Below are positions 30,016 through 41,822 of a stretch of DNA of 64,000 nt, in pieces. How positions within the stretch are numbered: the stretch's first letter is position 1; each line of letters starts with the position of its first letter. The translations under genes and the position numbers were made by a program. The stretch is taken from positions 806,001 to 870,000 of the forward strand of contig NZ_AP021884.1 of the NCBI RefSeq assembly GCF_009938015.1. Direction: 5' to 3'. Source of the stretch: Sulfuriferula plumbiphila. GTDB lineage: Bacteria; Pseudomonadota; Gammaproteobacteria; Burkholderiales; Sulfuriferulaceae. The notes below the pieces were generated by a model. That model had not been told where the DNA came from. It ran no database searches and saw nothing but the letters and a program-made list of their open reading frames with translations.

Positions 30016-31845
30016 TCAGACCGTCGATGTATCGAATTGCGGACGCCCGAAGTGGTAACCCTGCCCCCAGTTGACGCCCATTTCGCGCAGGAGTTCCGCC
30101 GTCTCGGCATCCTCAATGTTTTCTGCAATGGTGGTAATGCCCTGTTTGCGAGACAGGTCAACGATACTTTGTATCATGTCGCGAATTTTCAAGTTGTGAC
30201 GTAAATTAGCCACCATCCAGCCTTCGATTTTGAGGAAACTGACGGGGAGCTTGGCCAGGTACAGAAACGAGGAATAGCCGCTGCCGAAATCGTCCAGCGC
30301 CAGACGAAAGCCGGAATCCAGCAGCGGCTGTATCTCGCGCGTCAGGAGCTCGAAGTTGGCGATGTACTGGCGCTCGGTAATTTCGAACACCAGGGGTTTG
30401 ACCTCATCCCGTGCTGCCGCGCAGCTGCCACAAATCTGCTGAGTGTGTTCAAGCAGCTGTTTGACCAGATCGCCGCGCGCCAGGAATTGCGGTGACAAAT
30501 TCACAAAGTGGGCGAATTCCGGCGTGGCGCCTGCATCCAGGCGCGCGGCACAGCGCATTATGGCCTGGCGGGTGACGCTCTGGTCCACCAGATGGATCAG
30601 GTGCAGCCCTTCTGCGGCTTCGATGAATTCAGCGGCAGGCGCCGCACGTCCGGTTTTGCCGATCAAGCGGGCCAGCGCTTCGTCTGCGACCGGCTCGCTG
30701 GTGGTGAGATCCACCATGATCTGATAGGCCGTGACGATGCGCTTGTCCTGCAAGGCGGATTGCAGTTCCCCGGCATGCCAAAGCAGTCCGCGCTGCGCCA
30801 TCTGGTGCAAAACCACGCGGTCGCGCCCGCCATTCTTGGCTTCGTACAAGGCGCTGTCGGCCTCGGCCAGGATTCGTGTGAGATTCTTGTCGTCACCCTT
30901 GCATACGCTTACACCGGCGCTCAGGGTGAGATCCAGGCTACCATGCGGCGTTGCAACAGGGTGTTGCCCGTATGCCTGGCGCAGCCTGTCCATCACCGCA
31001 AACGCCTGTATGCCGTCCACATTATGCAGGTAGATGAAGAATTCTTCGCCACCCCAACGGGCAATCCAGTCGCCATCGCGCATCTGTCCAAGCAATATGG
31101 CGGCGGCCTGTTGCAGTACGGTATCGCCGGTTTCATGACCGTAGTGGTCATTCACCAGCTTGAACCGGTCCAGGTCGCAAATTGCAATAGCAAACGCTTC
31201 GCCGCTGCGCTGGGTGCGCGCGAATTCTTCAGCCAGCCGGGTTTCTGCAGCGCGACGGTTAGGCAAGCCGGTGAGCAGATCGGAGAGCGCCAGTGCCTTG
31301 AGTTCTTCGCGCTGCCGCTTCTGCAGCAAAAACTGCCCGAACCAGGCAGCAAGCAGTTCGACAAATGCGATATCGTCTTGTGAACATTCGGCCAGCAGCG
31401 GTGTGCGATGCATGAATGACAAGGTGCCGTAGAGCTGCTCGCCTACCCATATCGGTGTGCCCACATACACATGAAAGCCCGACTGGGTGAGCAATGCATG
31501 TGCGCGGTAGTGTCTATCCAGACTCAGGTTGGGGAGGCACAGGCTGTTCTGGGTGGTCGCCACTGCATGACAAATCGAGTCATGCAACGCGATCTGCCAC
31601 GGCATATGGAACACTCCGGTGGCATCGAATAAATAACGCAGGGTGTAATGCTGGTCGACTTCACCCACCAGCGCGGTTTCCATGTTCATCGCCTGTGCTG
31701 CAGCCTCGAGCATGGCGTCGATTTTTTGTATCTCGTCCAGGGTGCGATCCGTGGCCAGTCGCCACAGTGCGCGCAGACGATCCTGCAGGCTCGTGTCGGT
31801 GTGGAATGGACCCGCATCGGATGTACCGGACAAGTTGTTTTTCAT
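30016..31845 (-). CDS. GAF-GGDEF-EAL cyclic-di-GMP signalling protein
   Basis: 609 residues, soluble. A GAF sensor domain (about 35-175) is followed by a GGDEF domain (about 185-345: LSDLLTGLPNRRAAETRL, active-site RWGGEEFFIYL) and an EAL-type domain (about 365-605). In the EAL part most signature residues are seen: DEALARL, FVNLSPQFL, FEITER, LALDDFGSGYSSF, FLKIEGW (Glu where LKID is usual) and TTIAENIED (AEN instead of AEG). The GGDEF half should make c-di-GMP; whether the EAL half hydrolyses it is uncertain because of those changes. The weak ribosome-binding site suggests low expression. It lies between hfq and der, where many relatives have no gene. Confidence 0.9.
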   Translation of the reverse strand: MKNNLSGTSDAGPFHTDTSLQDRLRALWRLATDRTLDEIQKIDAMLEAAAQAMNMETALVGEVDQHYTLRYLFDATGVFHMPWQIALHDSICHAVATTQNSLCLPNLSLDRHYRAHALLTQSGFHVYVGTPIWVGEQLYGTLSFMHRTPLLAECSQDDIAFVELLAAWFGQFLLQKRQREELKALALSDLLTGLPNRRAAETRLAEEFARTQRSGEAFAIAICDLDRFKLVNDHYGHETGDTVLQQAAAILLGQMRDGDWIARWGGEEFFIYLHNVDGIQAFAVMDRLRQAYGQHPVATPHGSLDLTLSAGVSVCKGDDKNLTRILAEADSALYEAKNGGRDRVVLHQMAQRGLLWHAGELQSALQDKRIVTAYQIMVDLTTSEPVADEALARLIGKTGRAAPAAEFIEAAEGLHLIHLVDQSVTRQAIMRCAARLDAGATPEFAHFVNLSPQFLARGDLVKQLLEHTQQICGSCAAARDEVKPLVFEITERQYIANFELLTREIQPLLDSGFRLALDDFGSGYSSFLYLAKLPVSFLKIEGWMVANLRHNLKIRDMIQSIVDLSRKQGITTIAENIEDAETAELLREMGVNWGQGYHFGRPQFDTSTV

Positions 31846-31951
31846 CAGGGTCTATTTGCCGGATGGCGCGCTGGTGTGGACAGGCACTCCAGAGGATCGG
31901 ACACTTTGCTTCCCAGTCTAGTCAACATTGCCAAAAAGACCACACACGCCT

Positions 31952-33037
31952 TCACTCCGGCGCAATTTGCGCGTTGCGCAGACGTGCTGCGGCGGCTTCG
32001 GGGCTGATAGTATTGACGAATAGTCCGGAGCCCAGCTCGAAGCCGGTCGGGATCGAAGTGCGCGGGCAGATTTCCAGATGCCAGTGGTAGCTGGCGGCAT
32101 GTTCGGCGGTATGCGCATCATGCGGCACGGCGTGCAGGAAGTAGTTATACTGGGCGCCGCCGATGACCGCATCGAGGCGCGCCATGGTGCGTTTGACCAC
32201 GCTGGCGAGGTCGGCCAGATCGTCCGCGCTGATGGCCAGGAAATCCGCTTGATGCGCCAGCGGCAGGATATGCACTTCCCACTCGAAGCGGCTGGCAAAC
32301 GGCTTGATGGCAATGAATTTTTCTCCGCGTTCCACCACGTATTGGCCAACGTCGATCTTGCGCCGGATTTCGCCCGAGTTGCGATCGTAAATGGTGGCTT
32401 CAAAGGTAAGCGCTTCGTCAATCAGCGCGCAGAAAATGCAGTGATGGTGCTTGCGGAAGTACTCGCGGCTGTTGTCCACCTCGGCCTGCACGTTCTCCGG
32501 CACCACCGGCATGGCAATCACCTGGCTGTGGGTGTGGGGAATAGAGGCACCTGCCGCGGGGCCGAAGTTCTTGAATACCAGCACATATTTGAGCCGGTCG
32601 TCGGAGGCGTAAATCTGTGCCATGCGATCCCGGTAGGTTCCAAACAGCAGGGCCAGGTGGGTGCTGCTCATGTCATGGAGGGCGGTGCCGTGTTCATAGT
32701 GGTCAATGATGACCTCGTGGCGGCCATAGCCGTCGATCGTCTGCTGCAGGCCAAAGCTGAAATTGGTCTGGGTGCGGTCGTCGCCCAGCACCGGGTAGAG
32801 GTTTTCCACGATGCGGATGTGCCAGTCACCGGTGGCCGGGTAGGTGAGAATTTCTGGCGGGGTCTTGTCTTCGTTACCCCGGCAGAACGGGCAGGTTTCC
32901 ACGTGCTTGCGGGTGTCGCGGGGCGCCAGATCCTCGGCTTTTTTCGGGCGCATGCTGCGCGCTGTGGCGACCAGCACCGATTCGCCGGGTACGATAGGAT
33001 TGATGCGGATTTCGCGGATTTCGTTGGGCTCGCTCAT
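31952..33037 (-). CDS. Galactose-1-phosphate uridylyltransferase family protein (HIT superfamily)
   Basis: 361 residues of the GalT group of nucleotidyltransferases. A zinc site CPFCRGNE lies near residue 50. The nucleotide-binding catalytic motif is IPHTHSQVIAMP (GalT uses HPHxQ, here PHTHSQ), and late metal/His residues lie in YHWHLEICPR. The reaction would be hexose-1-phosphate with a UDP- or ADP-sugar. The family also contains ADP-glucose phosphorylases and other NDP-sugar transferases, and no galK/galE neighbours are present, so galactose use is not shown. AAGGAG precedes the ATG. A palindromic repeat lies between it and der. Confidence 0.85.
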   Translation of the reverse strand: MSEPNEIREIRINPIVPGESVLVATARSMRPKKAEDLAPRDTRKHVETCPFCRGNEDKTPPEILTYPATGDWHIRIVENLYPVLGDDRTQTNFSFGLQQTIDGYGRHEVIIDHYEHGTALHDMSSTHLALLFGTYRDRMAQIYASDDRLKYVLVFKNFGPAAGASIPHTHSQVIAMPVVPENVQAEVDNSREYFRKHHHCIFCALIDEALTFEATIYDRNSGEIRRKIDVGQYVVERGEKFIAIKPFASRFEWEVHILPLAHQADFLAISADDLADLASVVKRTMARLDAVIGGAQYNYFLHAVPHDAHTAEHAASYHWHLEICPRTSIPTGFELGSGLFVNTISPEAAAARLRNAQIAPE

Positions 33038-33069
33038 GTTGTCTCCTTAATTATTCTAAAAAACTTAAT

Positions 33070-33210
33070 TCAAAACCACGGAACCACGGAGTTCACGGAG
33101 GAAGGCAATCCTGGGCTTTTATGGTCTTACCCAACAGGTGAATACCAGGCGGCCTGCAATCCGTTGTTTTTTACTCCGTGTTCTCCGTGAACTCCGTGGT
33201 TAAATACTTT
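33070..33210. repeat. Dispersed palindromic repeat, copy C
   Basis: ACCACGGAGTTCACGGAG (33083-33100) and CTCCGTGAACTCCGTGGT (33183-33200) are perfect 18-bp inverted arms around an 82-nt centre. The right flank continues TTAAATACTTTTTCCGG, like the other copies. It fills the gap between der and the GalT-family gene. Confidence 0.88.
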
Positions 33211-33217
33211 TTCCGGG

Positions 33218-34630
<1,413 letters not shown>

Positions 34631-34679
34631 GGTGTATTCACTGCCGTGCATCCGGCGGCGATTGGTTCCGGTTTATTGG

Positions 34680-35843
34680 CTACAAAGCAAGCGCGTAGAC
34701 GCTGCCATTGGCGGTTTGCACCACGACACCGCCGCTGCGCGGTTGCGGACGGCTGATAATGGCGGAGCCGTCGGTGGCGCTGCGTCCGGCAAAACTGCCG
34801 TCATCCAGCGCCAGCAGGTGCACATAACCCTGCCCATCGCCTACCGCCAGATAATTGCCGACCCGGCGCGGCGCGGTAGTGTGACGGGCGCGCAGTTTGT
34901 CCTGTGTCCACAGGTTCACGCCACGGGTTTTTTCCAGTGCAACGACTTCACCTTTGTCATTGGTTACATAGAGATTGCGGTCATCCATGGTGAGACCGGC
35001 CACGCTGGAGAGGTCGCGCGCCCAGTCGAGATTGCCGGTGCGCAGGTCAAAGCATGCCACGCGCCCCTGGTAGGCCGCGGCGCACACCTGTTTGTCATCA
35101 GCGACCGGACTGCTGGTGACATCGGCAATCCGCTCGATTTCGGATGCGCCCCTGGGAATCGCCACGCTGGCCTCCCAGCCGACGACTCCCGTATCCAGTG
35201 CCAGCGCCACCAACTTGCCACCGGCATAACCGGCGAATACGCCGCCCCGGGTAATCAGCACACCGGGCTGACTGCGCAGCGACAGTGCGGGCAATGCGCG
35301 CTCGTACATCCATTTGCGCTTGCCGTCCCTGGCGTCCAGCGCATAAATGTGGCCGTCAGCGGTGCGCGCCACGACGGTGCCCTCGGCAACTTGCGGTACG
35401 CCCAGCACCTCGCTGGATAGTTGCACCTGCCAGCGCGGCTTGCCATTGCCATCGAAAGCCAGCAATTGGCCTTTGGGTGTGCCCACCAGTTCCAGGTCGG
35501 CGCCTATGCCGACCCCGGCAGACAGTTTACCGCCGGTTGCAATGCGCCACAGCGTGGCACCGTTGGCGGCATCAAGCTTGGCCAGTTGACCATCGTATCC
35601 GGCCACGTAAATCGCATCGGCACTCAAGCCTGGTGCAAAAGCATAGTTGTGTGCCGCCCCTATCTTGGCTTGCCAGCCGGTCTTGAGATTGACTGCAGGC
35701 TTGAACGCTACCAGCGGTGTAGGTCTTTCGGCAGTGGAGCTGCTGCCGAACCAGTTCATCGGGTTCATGCTGGAGCAGCCGGCAAGCGCGGCGACGAGTG
35801 CGAATACGCCGATGCGCGGCAACATGTTCATGGGCTTGTTCAT
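34680..35843 (-). CDS. bamB: Outer membrane assembly lipoprotein BamB
   Basis: Beta-propeller lipoprotein of the BAM complex that inserts outer-membrane proteins. 387 residues. The lipoprotein signal ends ALVAALAGCSS (lipid Cys at about residue 23). Eight PQQ-like repeats follow, e.g. YDGQLAKLDAANGATLWR, ADGHIYALDARDGKRKW, YQGRVACFDLRTGNLDW and ANGSVYALAL at the end. The start overlaps the yfgM stop by 4 bp. M1, M4 and M6 are all possible starts. Confidence 0.96.
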   Translation of the reverse strand: MNKPMNMLPRIGVFALVAALAGCSSMNPMNWFGSSSTAERPTPLVAFKPAVNLKTGWQAKIGAAHNYAFAPGLSADAIYVAGYDGQLAKLDAANGATLWRIATGGKLSAGVGIGADLELVGTPKGQLLAFDGNGKPRWQVQLSSEVLGVPQVAEGTVVARTADGHIYALDARDGKRKWMYERALPALSLRSQPGVLITRGGVFAGYAGGKLVALALDTGVVGWEASVAIPRGASEIERIADVTSSPVADDKQVCAAAYQGRVACFDLRTGNLDWARDLSSVAGLTMDDRNLYVTNDKGEVVALEKTRGVNLWTQDKLRARHTTAPRRVGNYLAVGDGQGYVHLLALDDGSFAGRSATDGSAIISRPQPRSGGVVVQTANGSVYALAL

Positions 35844-36478
35844 TTGGGTTCCCCGCCGAGGGCGTCGAGTTTGACTTCAATATATTTGCGGAACGGGCTT
35901 TGCGCGTCGATTTTTTCTAGTGCGATCTTGTAGCTGGCACGCGCATCGGCAAGCTTGTTCTGCTGTACCAGCGCATCGCCCTTGAGATCATTGAAGCGCA
36001 CGGCGAAGGCTTCATTGTAGTGGGCATCGAGCAATTTAAGCGCCCCTGCCGGGTTTTTCTGTTCCAGCAACAGGGCGGCCAGACGCAGTAGCGCCAGCTG
36101 TTTAATGCCGTCTTCGCGGGTGTGGTCGATGGCCCACTGTAATTGCGCCTGCGCGCTTTTCATATCCCCGGCCCGGGCGTTGCTGCTGGCGGCAATCATC
36201 GCCGCGCGCGGGGCATAGGGTGTGCCGGGGTATTTGTCGATAATGGCTGCGGCATCATCCTTGACGGCTTTGGGCTGGTTCGCCTGCAAGGCAAGTTGCA
36301 GTGCGCCGTACATCACGGCGGCCTGGGCAGATTTTTCGCGCTGTTGATGCTTCCACCACTGGCTGCCCGCCGCCGCGATGATCAGTATGGCCAGGGCGCC
36401 CGTCACCCAGGTGCCGTAGCGTTTCCACCAGTCTTTGAGTGCGTCGAGTTTTTCCTGTTCTTCCAGATCGAAAGTCAT
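35840..36478 (-). CDS. yfgM: YfgM-like ancillary SecYEG/BAM protein
   Basis: Inner-membrane protein with a periplasmic tetratricopeptide-like domain; E. coli YfgM binds the SecYEG translocon and periplasmic chaperones. 212 residues: a cytoplasmic N-terminus (LEEQEKLDALKDWWKRYG), one transmembrane helix (TWVTGALAILIIAAAGSQWW) and a TPR-type domain (AVMYGALQLALQANQPKAV, KGDALVQQNKLADARASYKIAL). It lies between hisS (2 bp) and bamB (overlap), the conserved order. Confidence 0.94.
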   Translation of the reverse strand: MTFDLEEQEKLDALKDWWKRYGTWVTGALAILIIAAAGSQWWKHQQREKSAQAAVMYGALQLALQANQPKAVKDDAAAIIDKYPGTPYAPRAAMIAASSNARAGDMKSAQAQLQWAIDHTREDGIKQLALLRLAALLLEQKNPAGALKLLDAHYNEAFAVRFNDLKGDALVQQNKLADARASYKIALEKIDAQSPFRKYIEVKLDALGGEPK

Positions 36479-36480
36479 GT

Positions 36481-37746
36481 TCAGTTCCTTGATTGCAAGA
36501 GGTATGTTGCCTCAACGATGCTGCAGCGCGCCTGTTCGGCTGCTTCACGTAATGATTTCAGGGTGATTTCTCCGGCAGCGGCTTCGTCGTCGCCGATAAT
36601 CAGCGCATAGCGAGCGGCGCTGGCATCGGCCTTTTTCATCTGTGCTTTGAAGCTGCCGCCGCCGCAGTGTAACACCACGTTCAAACCGGCCTGGCGCAAG
36701 GCATTGGCGACCTGCCAGGCAAACGCCGTAGCAGCCTCGCCCTGGTGCACGATGTAGGCATCCGTCGGGGTAGCGGGCACAACTGCCCCGGATCCTTCCA
36801 GCAGTGCCAGCAGGCGCTCCACGCCCATGGCGTAACCGCAGGCGGGAGCGGATTTTCCGCCGATCTGTTCGATCAGGCTGTCGTAGCGGCCGCCGGCGCA
36901 CACCGTGCCCTGGGCACCGAGCTTGTCGGTTACCCATTCGAACACGGTGTAGTTGTAGTAATCCAGTCCGCGCACCAGGCGCGGGTTGATGCGGTATTCG
37001 ATGCCATTGCTGCGCAACAGGCCTTGTACGTCCTCGAAGTGCCTGATGGCGTCCGTGTCGAGGTCGTCCATCAGGCGCGGCGCGGACTCTACCAGCGCCT
37101 GCATGGCCGGGTTCTTGGTATCGAGAATACGCAACGGATTGCTGTGCAGACGGCGTTTGGCGTCCGCGTCGAGCTGATCCTGATGCGCCTCGAAATGGGC
37201 GATCAGGCGGCCACGATGACGGGCACGGCAGGCGGCATTGCCGAGCGTGTTCAGCTCCAGCGTAATGTCGGTGAGGCCGAGACGCCGCCACAGGTCAGCG
37301 GTCATCACGATGTGCTCGGCATCCATGTCCGGACCGGCAAAGCCCAGTGCCTCGACGCCGACCTGGTGAAACTGCCGGTAGCGGCCTTTTTGCGGGCGCT
37401 CGTGGCGGAACATGGGGCCGGCGTACCATAGCCGCTGCGGTGTGTTGTACAGCAGGTTATGCTCGATCACGGCGCGCACGCAGGCGGCAGTGCCTTCCGG
37501 ACGCAGCGCGAGATGTTCGCCGTTCAAGATGTCCTCAAACGCGTACATCTCTTTTTCGACAATGTCGGTGACTTCACCGATGGCGCGTTTGAACAGTGCG
37601 CTCTGCTCGACGATGGGCGTGCGAATCTCGCGATAGCCGTAAGCGGCGAGCCAGTCGCGCACCACCGCTTCGAAGTGTTGCCAGCGCGGGCTGTGCTCGG
37701 GCAGGATGTCGTTCATCCCGCGTATGGCCTGGATAGTGTTACTCAT
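36481..37746 (-). CDS. hisS: Histidyl-tRNA synthetase
   Basis: Class II synthetase that charges tRNA-His. 421 residues (family about 420). Motifs: [16 protein letters not shown] at the N-terminus, motif 2 [22 protein letters not shown], the histidine-specific [15 protein letters not shown] and motif 3 [16 protein letters not shown]-like ([15 protein letters not shown]). The C-terminal anticodon-binding domain is present ([26 protein letters not shown]), which separates it from HisZ. The ribosome-binding site is weak. Confidence 0.97.
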   Translation of the reverse strand: MSNTIQAIRGMNDILPEHSPRWQHFEAVVRDWLAAYGYREIRTPIVEQSALFKRAIGEVTDIVEKEMYAFEDILNGEHLALRPEGTAACVRAVIEHNLLYNTPQRLWYAGPMFRHERPQKGRYRQFHQVGVEALGFAGPDMDAEHIVMTADLWRRLGLTDITLELNTLGNAACRARHRGRLIAHFEAHQDQLDADAKRRLHSNPLRILDTKNPAMQALVESAPRLMDDLDTDAIRHFEDVQGLLRSNGIEYRINPRLVRGLDYYNYTVFEWVTDKLGAQGTVCAGGRYDSLIEQIGGKSAPACGYAMGVERLLALLEGSGAVVPATPTDAYIVHQGEAATAFAWQVANALRQAGLNVVLHCGGGSFKAQMKKADASAARYALIIGDDEAAAGEITLKSLREAAEQARCSIVEATYLLQSRN

Positions 37747-37762
37747 TTTTCAATCGTTTCTT

Positions 37763-37822
37763 TTGCCAGCGAGGGCACAGAGGGCCCAGAGAAAGGCATT
37801 CCCCCTGTGCGCTCAGTGGCAA
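37763..37822. repeat. Intergenic palindrome between hisS and ispG
   Basis: TTGCCAGCGAGGGCACAG (37763-37780) pairs with CTGTGCGCTCAGTGGCAA (37805-37822), 18-bp arms with three mismatches. The words GGGCACAGAGGGC resemble the CCACGGAG repeats elsewhere, but the match is loose, so it may be a distant relative. Confidence 0.6.
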
Positions 37823-37828
37823 ATGGTT

Positions 37829-39097
37829 TTAGGCAACCGCAATCGGTATGGTTTTGGGCTTGCTGACCATCTGTCCATCAGCATAGCGGCTGTGCACGTA
37901 GTCTTCGACAATCTGCTGAAACTCCTCGGCGATGCGCTCGCCTTTCAGCGTCACGGTTTTTTGGCCGTCCACATACACCGGGGCGACCGGTACTTCGCCG
38001 CTACCGGGCAAGGAAATGCCGATGTTGGCGTGTTTGGATTCGCCCGGGCCGTTCACCACGCAGCCCATCACTGCCACACGCATGTCCTCTACGCCGGGAT
38101 AGTGGTTGCGCCATACCGGCATCTGCTCGCGCAGGTAGCGCTGGATGTCTTGCGCCAGATGCTGGAACACGGTGCTGGTGGTACGCCCGCAGCCGGGGCA
38201 GGCCACCACCATCGGGGTGAACGAACGCAAACCCATGGTTTGCAGGATTTCCTGAGCGACCACGACTTCCTGGGTGCGGTCGCCGCCGGGTTGCGGTGTC
38301 AGGGAAATGCGCAGGGTGTCGCCGATGCCTTCCTGGAGCAGCACCGACAGTGCCGCGGTGGAGGCGACAATGCCCTTGGAGCCCATGCCCGCCTCGGTCA
38401 GGCCCAGGTGCAGCGGGTAATCGCTGCGTGTGGACAGTTCGCGGTAGGTGCTGATCAGATCCTGCACGCCGGAAAGTTTGCAGGACAGGATGATGCGATC
38501 GCCGGGCAGGCCGAGTTCCTCGGCCTTGCGTGCCGAATCCAGCGCCGAGGTGATCAGCGCCTCGCGCATCACCCATTCCGCTGCGCGCGGTTCGGCCAGC
38601 CGCGCATTGTCGTCCATCATGCGCGCCAGCAGCGCCTGGTCCAGGCTGCCCCAGTTCACCCCGATGCGCACCGGTTTGTTATAGCGGCAGGCGGTTTCGA
38701 TCATGGCAGCGAACTGTTCGTCGCGCCTGCTGCCTTTACCCACATTGCCCGGGTTGATACGGTATTTGGCCAACGCCTCGGCGCAGGCGGACACGCTGGC
38801 AAGCAGCTTGTGGCCGTTGAAATGGAAGTCGCCGATCAGCGGCACGTCGCAGCCGCGCTGGTCCAGCAGGTCGCGGATGCGTGGCACCGCCTCGGCAGCC
38901 TCCTGGGTATTCACGGTGATGCGCACCAGTTCCGAACCGGCGCGCCACAGCGCGTAGACCTGCTCAGCGGTAGCAGCGCTGTCAGCGGTGTCGGTGTTGG
39001 TCATCGACTGCACCACAATCGGCGCATCGCCGCCGACAGCGACATTGCCAATCCATACCGTGCGTGTGGGGTGACGCGAGATGTGAAAATCAAACAT
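37829..39097 (-). CDS. ispG: 4-hydroxy-3-methylbut-2-en-1-yl diphosphate synthase
   Basis: [4Fe-4S] enzyme of the MEP isoprenoid pathway that converts MEcPP to HMBPP. 422 residues, the longer proteobacterial form. The N-terminal TIM-barrel ([36 protein letters not shown]) is followed by the cluster-binding domain with cysteines in [11 protein letters not shown] and [13 protein letters not shown]. It lies 4 bp after rodZ in the conserved order pilW-rodZ-ispG-hisS. Confidence 0.97.
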   Translation of the reverse strand: MFDFHISRHPTRTVWIGNVAVGGDAPIVVQSMTNTDTADSAATAEQVYALWRAGSELVRITVNTQEAAEAVPRIRDLLDQRGCDVPLIGDFHFNGHKLLASVSACAEALAKYRINPGNVGKGSRRDEQFAAMIETACRYNKPVRIGVNWGSLDQALLARMMDDNARLAEPRAAEWVMREALITSALDSARKAEELGLPGDRIILSCKLSGVQDLISTYRELSTRSDYPLHLGLTEAGMGSKGIVASTAALSVLLQEGIGDTLRISLTPQPGGDRTQEVVVAQEILQTMGLRSFTPMVVACPGCGRTTSTVFQHLAQDIQRYLREQMPVWRNHYPGVEDMRVAVMGCVVNGPGESKHANIGISLPGSGEVPVAPVYVDGQKTVTLKGERIAEEFQQIVEDYVHSRYADGQMVSKPKTIPIAVA

Positions 39098-39101
39098 TTG
39101 C

Positions 39102-39923
39102 TTACTCGATAGTCAGGTGCGCGACACTTGTTCCGGAGCGCGGCGTGAGGTTAACCGGTTTGCCATTGTAGGTCATGGCGACGCCTGCGGCGTTGCCAAC
39201 GATTGCGCTAAAGGGTGCTTCACCGGAGAGTTGCGCTGTCTCCCCGGCACGATACAGGCGCGCGGTGAGGCGTCGTTTACGGGCGTCGGTGATTTGTACC
39301 CAGGCATCCTGCGCGAACCTGAGCTGGATATGACCGTCCCCTGCCTGGGCGGGTATGGCAGGTGCTGCAACAGCGGGGGCAGCCGGCGGTGAGGACTGCG
39401 GCGCTGCCATGGCAGGCGCGGCTGCCGGCGCGACCGGTGCAGGTGCAACTTTTGGGGTGGCGGGAGGAATTGGCGGCGCTGCAACCGGGGAGACGGGAAG
39501 CGCTGTCGGTGGCGCGTTGTCGGCACGTAGCCACTGATACACCGTCAACGGCAATGCGACCACGATGACCAGCGCCAGCAGGCTGAGTTTTAGCCAGTGC
39601 CGTGACAGGCTGCTGGTCAGCGCAATGTGTTCGTCATGGATGGCGAGCGCTTCGGCAGGGTTGGCAGAGGCTGCCTGCATCGCATCCAGCAGCGGCTGCG
39701 GATCAAGCTGTAGCAGCCGTGCGTAGTTGCGCACAAAACCGCGGCTGAATAGCGGTCCCAGGCTGGCGAAATCATCCTGTTCAATCGCGGCTATCTGCCT
39801 GGGGGTGAGCTTGAGGCGATAGGCGACATCGCTCACGCTCATGTTCTGTGCCTGACGAAGGGCGGCGAGTTGCGCGCCGACTGACTGGATGGCGCTGTGG
39901 CCGGACTGTTCGTCTGCGCTCAT
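39102..39923 (-). CDS. rodZ: RodZ-like cell-shape protein
   Basis: Bitopic membrane protein that links MreB to the cell-wall elongation machinery. 273 residues: an N-terminal XRE-type helix-turn-helix (about 15-85, [36 protein letters not shown]), a juxtamembrane stretch, one transmembrane helix ([20 protein letters not shown]), a long Pro/Ala-rich periplasmic linker and a C-terminal DUF4115 beta domain ([21 protein letters not shown]). The start overlaps the pilW stop (ATGA). Confidence 0.93.
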   Translation of the reverse strand: MSADEQSGHSAIQSVGAQLAALRQAQNMSVSDVAYRLKLTPRQIAAIEQDDFASLGPLFSRGFVRNYARLLQLDPQPLLDAMQAASANPAEALAIHDEHIALTSSLSRHWLKLSLLALVIVVALPLTVYQWLRADNAPPTALPVSPVAAPPIPPATPKVAPAPVAPAAAPAMAAPQSSPPAAPAVAAPAIPAQAGDGHIQLRFAQDAWVQITDARKRRLTARLYRAGETAQLSGEAPFSAIVGNAAGVAMTYNGKPVNLTPRSGTSVAHLTIE

Positions 39924-40699
39924 TCGTATTGTCCGTTCAATAGCAAGTGCGTTTCTGGCGAATCGGCGAAACGTCTGCGCAATTGCAGGCCGTAACTCGC
40001 CTCAGCATCGCGATCCCCCATTTTACGCGCCAGGCGCACGCCCAGCCAGAGCGGAGCCGGGCTGGGCTGGCTGACGTCGAAAAAACGGGCAAGCAGCACG
40101 CGCGATTCGGGATAGCGGCCTTGGCGATAATAGATATCGGCGAGCTGTGCCAGGGCTTGCGGCTGGTTGGGCTGGCGCTTGAGCGCGCGTTCGAAATAGG
40201 CTTCAGCGGCAGTCTGGTTCCCCGCTTTCAGCGAACACACACCCGCATTGGTGAGTGCGCGTTCAGGCGAGGGATAGAGTGGATTGCGCAGCGCCTCATT
40301 GAATTGTGCAATGGCTGGCTCAAAGCGGTTGCGCGTGCACAGGAACCAGCCGTAATTGTTGTGCGTTTCGGATTCGTTAGGCGCCAGTTCGAGGGCGCGG
40401 CGGAAGTTGTTCTCAGCGGTCTTGTCTTCATGCAATTCCATGTAGACCAGACCAAACATGTTGTAAGCCGGTGCATAGCGGCTATCGGCACGGATGGCAT
40501 CACGCAACTCTTCCAGCGCGATTGCATACTGGCGCCGGGTGAAGTAGTCGGCAGCGAGCTCGGTGTGTATGCGCGCGCGGTTTTGTGCTTCGCCGACGTT
40601 GCTGGTGGCGGTCTGCTGCGAACTTGGCGCATCGGCGCCCGGAGGTTGAGCACAGGCGCCCAGCAGCAAGGTAATGAGAAGGACAGCAAGCTTGTTCAA
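39920..40699 (-). CDS. pilW: Type IV pilus biogenesis lipoprotein PilW (PilF)
   Basis: Outer-membrane pilotin with TPR repeats that helps the PilQ secretin assemble. 259 residues. Lipoprotein signal [14 protein letters not shown] (lipid Cys16), then five to six TPRs ([51 protein letters not shown] and others). The start is TTG at 40699: GGAGG lies 8 nt upstream inside the last rlmN codons, and TTGA overlaps the rlmN TGA. No other pilus genes are in the window; the gene is placed here in most betaproteobacteria. Confidence 0.93.
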   Translation of the reverse strand: MNKLAVLLITLLLGACAQPPGADAPSSQQTATSNVGEAQNRARIHTELAADYFTRRQYAIALEELRDAIRADSRYAPAYNMFGLVYMELHEDKTAENNFRRALELAPNESETHNNYGWFLCTRNRFEPAIAQFNEALRNPLYPSPERALTNAGVCSLKAGNQTAAEAYFERALKRQPNQPQALAQLADIYYRQGRYPESRVLLARFFDVSQPSPAPLWLGVRLARKMGDRDAEASYGLQLRRRFADSPETHLLLNGQYE

Positions 40700-41778
40700 T
40701 GCGACACCTCCATACGGCGCATGACCCGCCGGGTCTTATCCTGCACCTGCCCGGCCAGTTGGCCGCACGCGGCATCGATGTCGTCGCCGCGGGTCTTGCG
40801 GGTGGTGACGATGTGGCCCGCCTGCATCAGAATATCGCGAAAGCGGCGCATTGCATCGCCGCGCGAACAGCGGTAACCGGAATCCGGGAACGGGTTGAAC
40901 GGAATCAAATTGAATTTGCATGGCACATCGCGTACCAGTTCAATCAACTGGCGCGCGTGTTCCGGCTGGTCGTTGATGCCATCCAGCATGACATACTCGA
41001 ACGTGACAAAATCGCGCGGCGCCTTTTCCAGATAGCGCAGGCAAGCTGCCATCAGTTCAGCCAGCGGGTATTTCCGGTTGATCGGCACAATCACGTCGCG
41101 CAGCCTGTCGTTGGGGGCGTGCAATGAAACCGCCAGCGCCACCGGGCAATCCGCGCGCAGCCGGTCCATGGCCGGTACCAGGCCGGAAGTGCTCACTGTA
41201 ACCCGGCGCCGCGACAGGCCGTAGGCATGGTCGTCGAGCATGATATTGAGTGCGGTGACCACGTTGGTGTAGTTCGCCAACGGCTCGCCCATGCCCATCA
41301 TCACCACGTTGGTGATGATGCGTTGGCCCTTCGGGTCGTGTCCCAGTGCATGGTTCGCCCACCACAGCTGGCCGATGATCTCCGCCACCGACAAGTTGCG
41401 GTTGAAACCCTGACGGCCGGTAGAGCAGAATGTGCACTCCAGCGCACAGCCGACTTGCGACGACACGCACAGCGTGCCGCGCGCATCATCCGGAATGAAC
41501 ACGGTTTCTACCCCGTTCATGCTGCCCACGTCCAGCAGCCACTTGCGCGTGCCGTCAGAGGACGCCTGCTCCGCCATCATGCTGGGCGGCGTCACCGTTG
41601 CCAGCTGCCCGAGTTTCTCGCGCAGCGATTTGGCCAGATCGCTCATTTCGGCGAAATCCGCCGCGCCGAAATGATGCATCCAGCGCATCACCTGTTTGGC
41701 GCGAAACGGCTTCTCGCCAAGTTCGGCGAAATAACCGGTGAGGCCGGGCAGGTCGTAGTCGAGCAGGTTGACGGTCAT
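40696..41778 (-). CDS. rlmN: Dual-specificity RNA methyltransferase RlmN
   Basis: Radical SAM enzyme that makes 2-methyladenosine at 23S A2503 and in some tRNAs. 360 residues. The cluster-binding motif CxxxCxxC is seen as Cys111, Cys115 and Cys118 ([21 protein letters not shown]). SAM and product motifs follow ([36 protein letters not shown]), and the methyl-carrying Cys is near the C-terminus ([10 protein letters not shown]). It starts after a 328-bp repeat element that separates it from ndk. Its stop overlaps the pilW TTG start. Confidence 0.97.
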   Translation of the reverse strand: MTVNLLDYDLPGLTGYFAELGEKPFRAKQVMRWMHHFGAADFAEMSDLAKSLREKLGQLATVTPPSMMAEQASSDGTRKWLLDVGSMNGVETVFIPDDARGTLCVSSQVGCALECTFCSTGRQGFNRNLSVAEIIGQLWWANHALGHDPKGQRIITNVVMMGMGEPLANYTNVVTALNIMLDDHAYGLSRRRVTVSTSGLVPAMDRLRADCPVALAVSLHAPNDRLRDVIVPINRKYPLAELMAACLRYLEKAPRDFVTFEYVMLDGINDQPEHARQLIELVRDVPCKFNLIPFNPFPDSGYRCSRGDAMRRFRDILMQAGHIVTTRKTRGDDIDAACGQLAGQVQDKTRRVMRRMEVSH

Positions 41779-41822
41779 GGGTTGGGGGCGGGCGGAAACC
41801 GGGTAGGACTGCCTGGGAGCCG

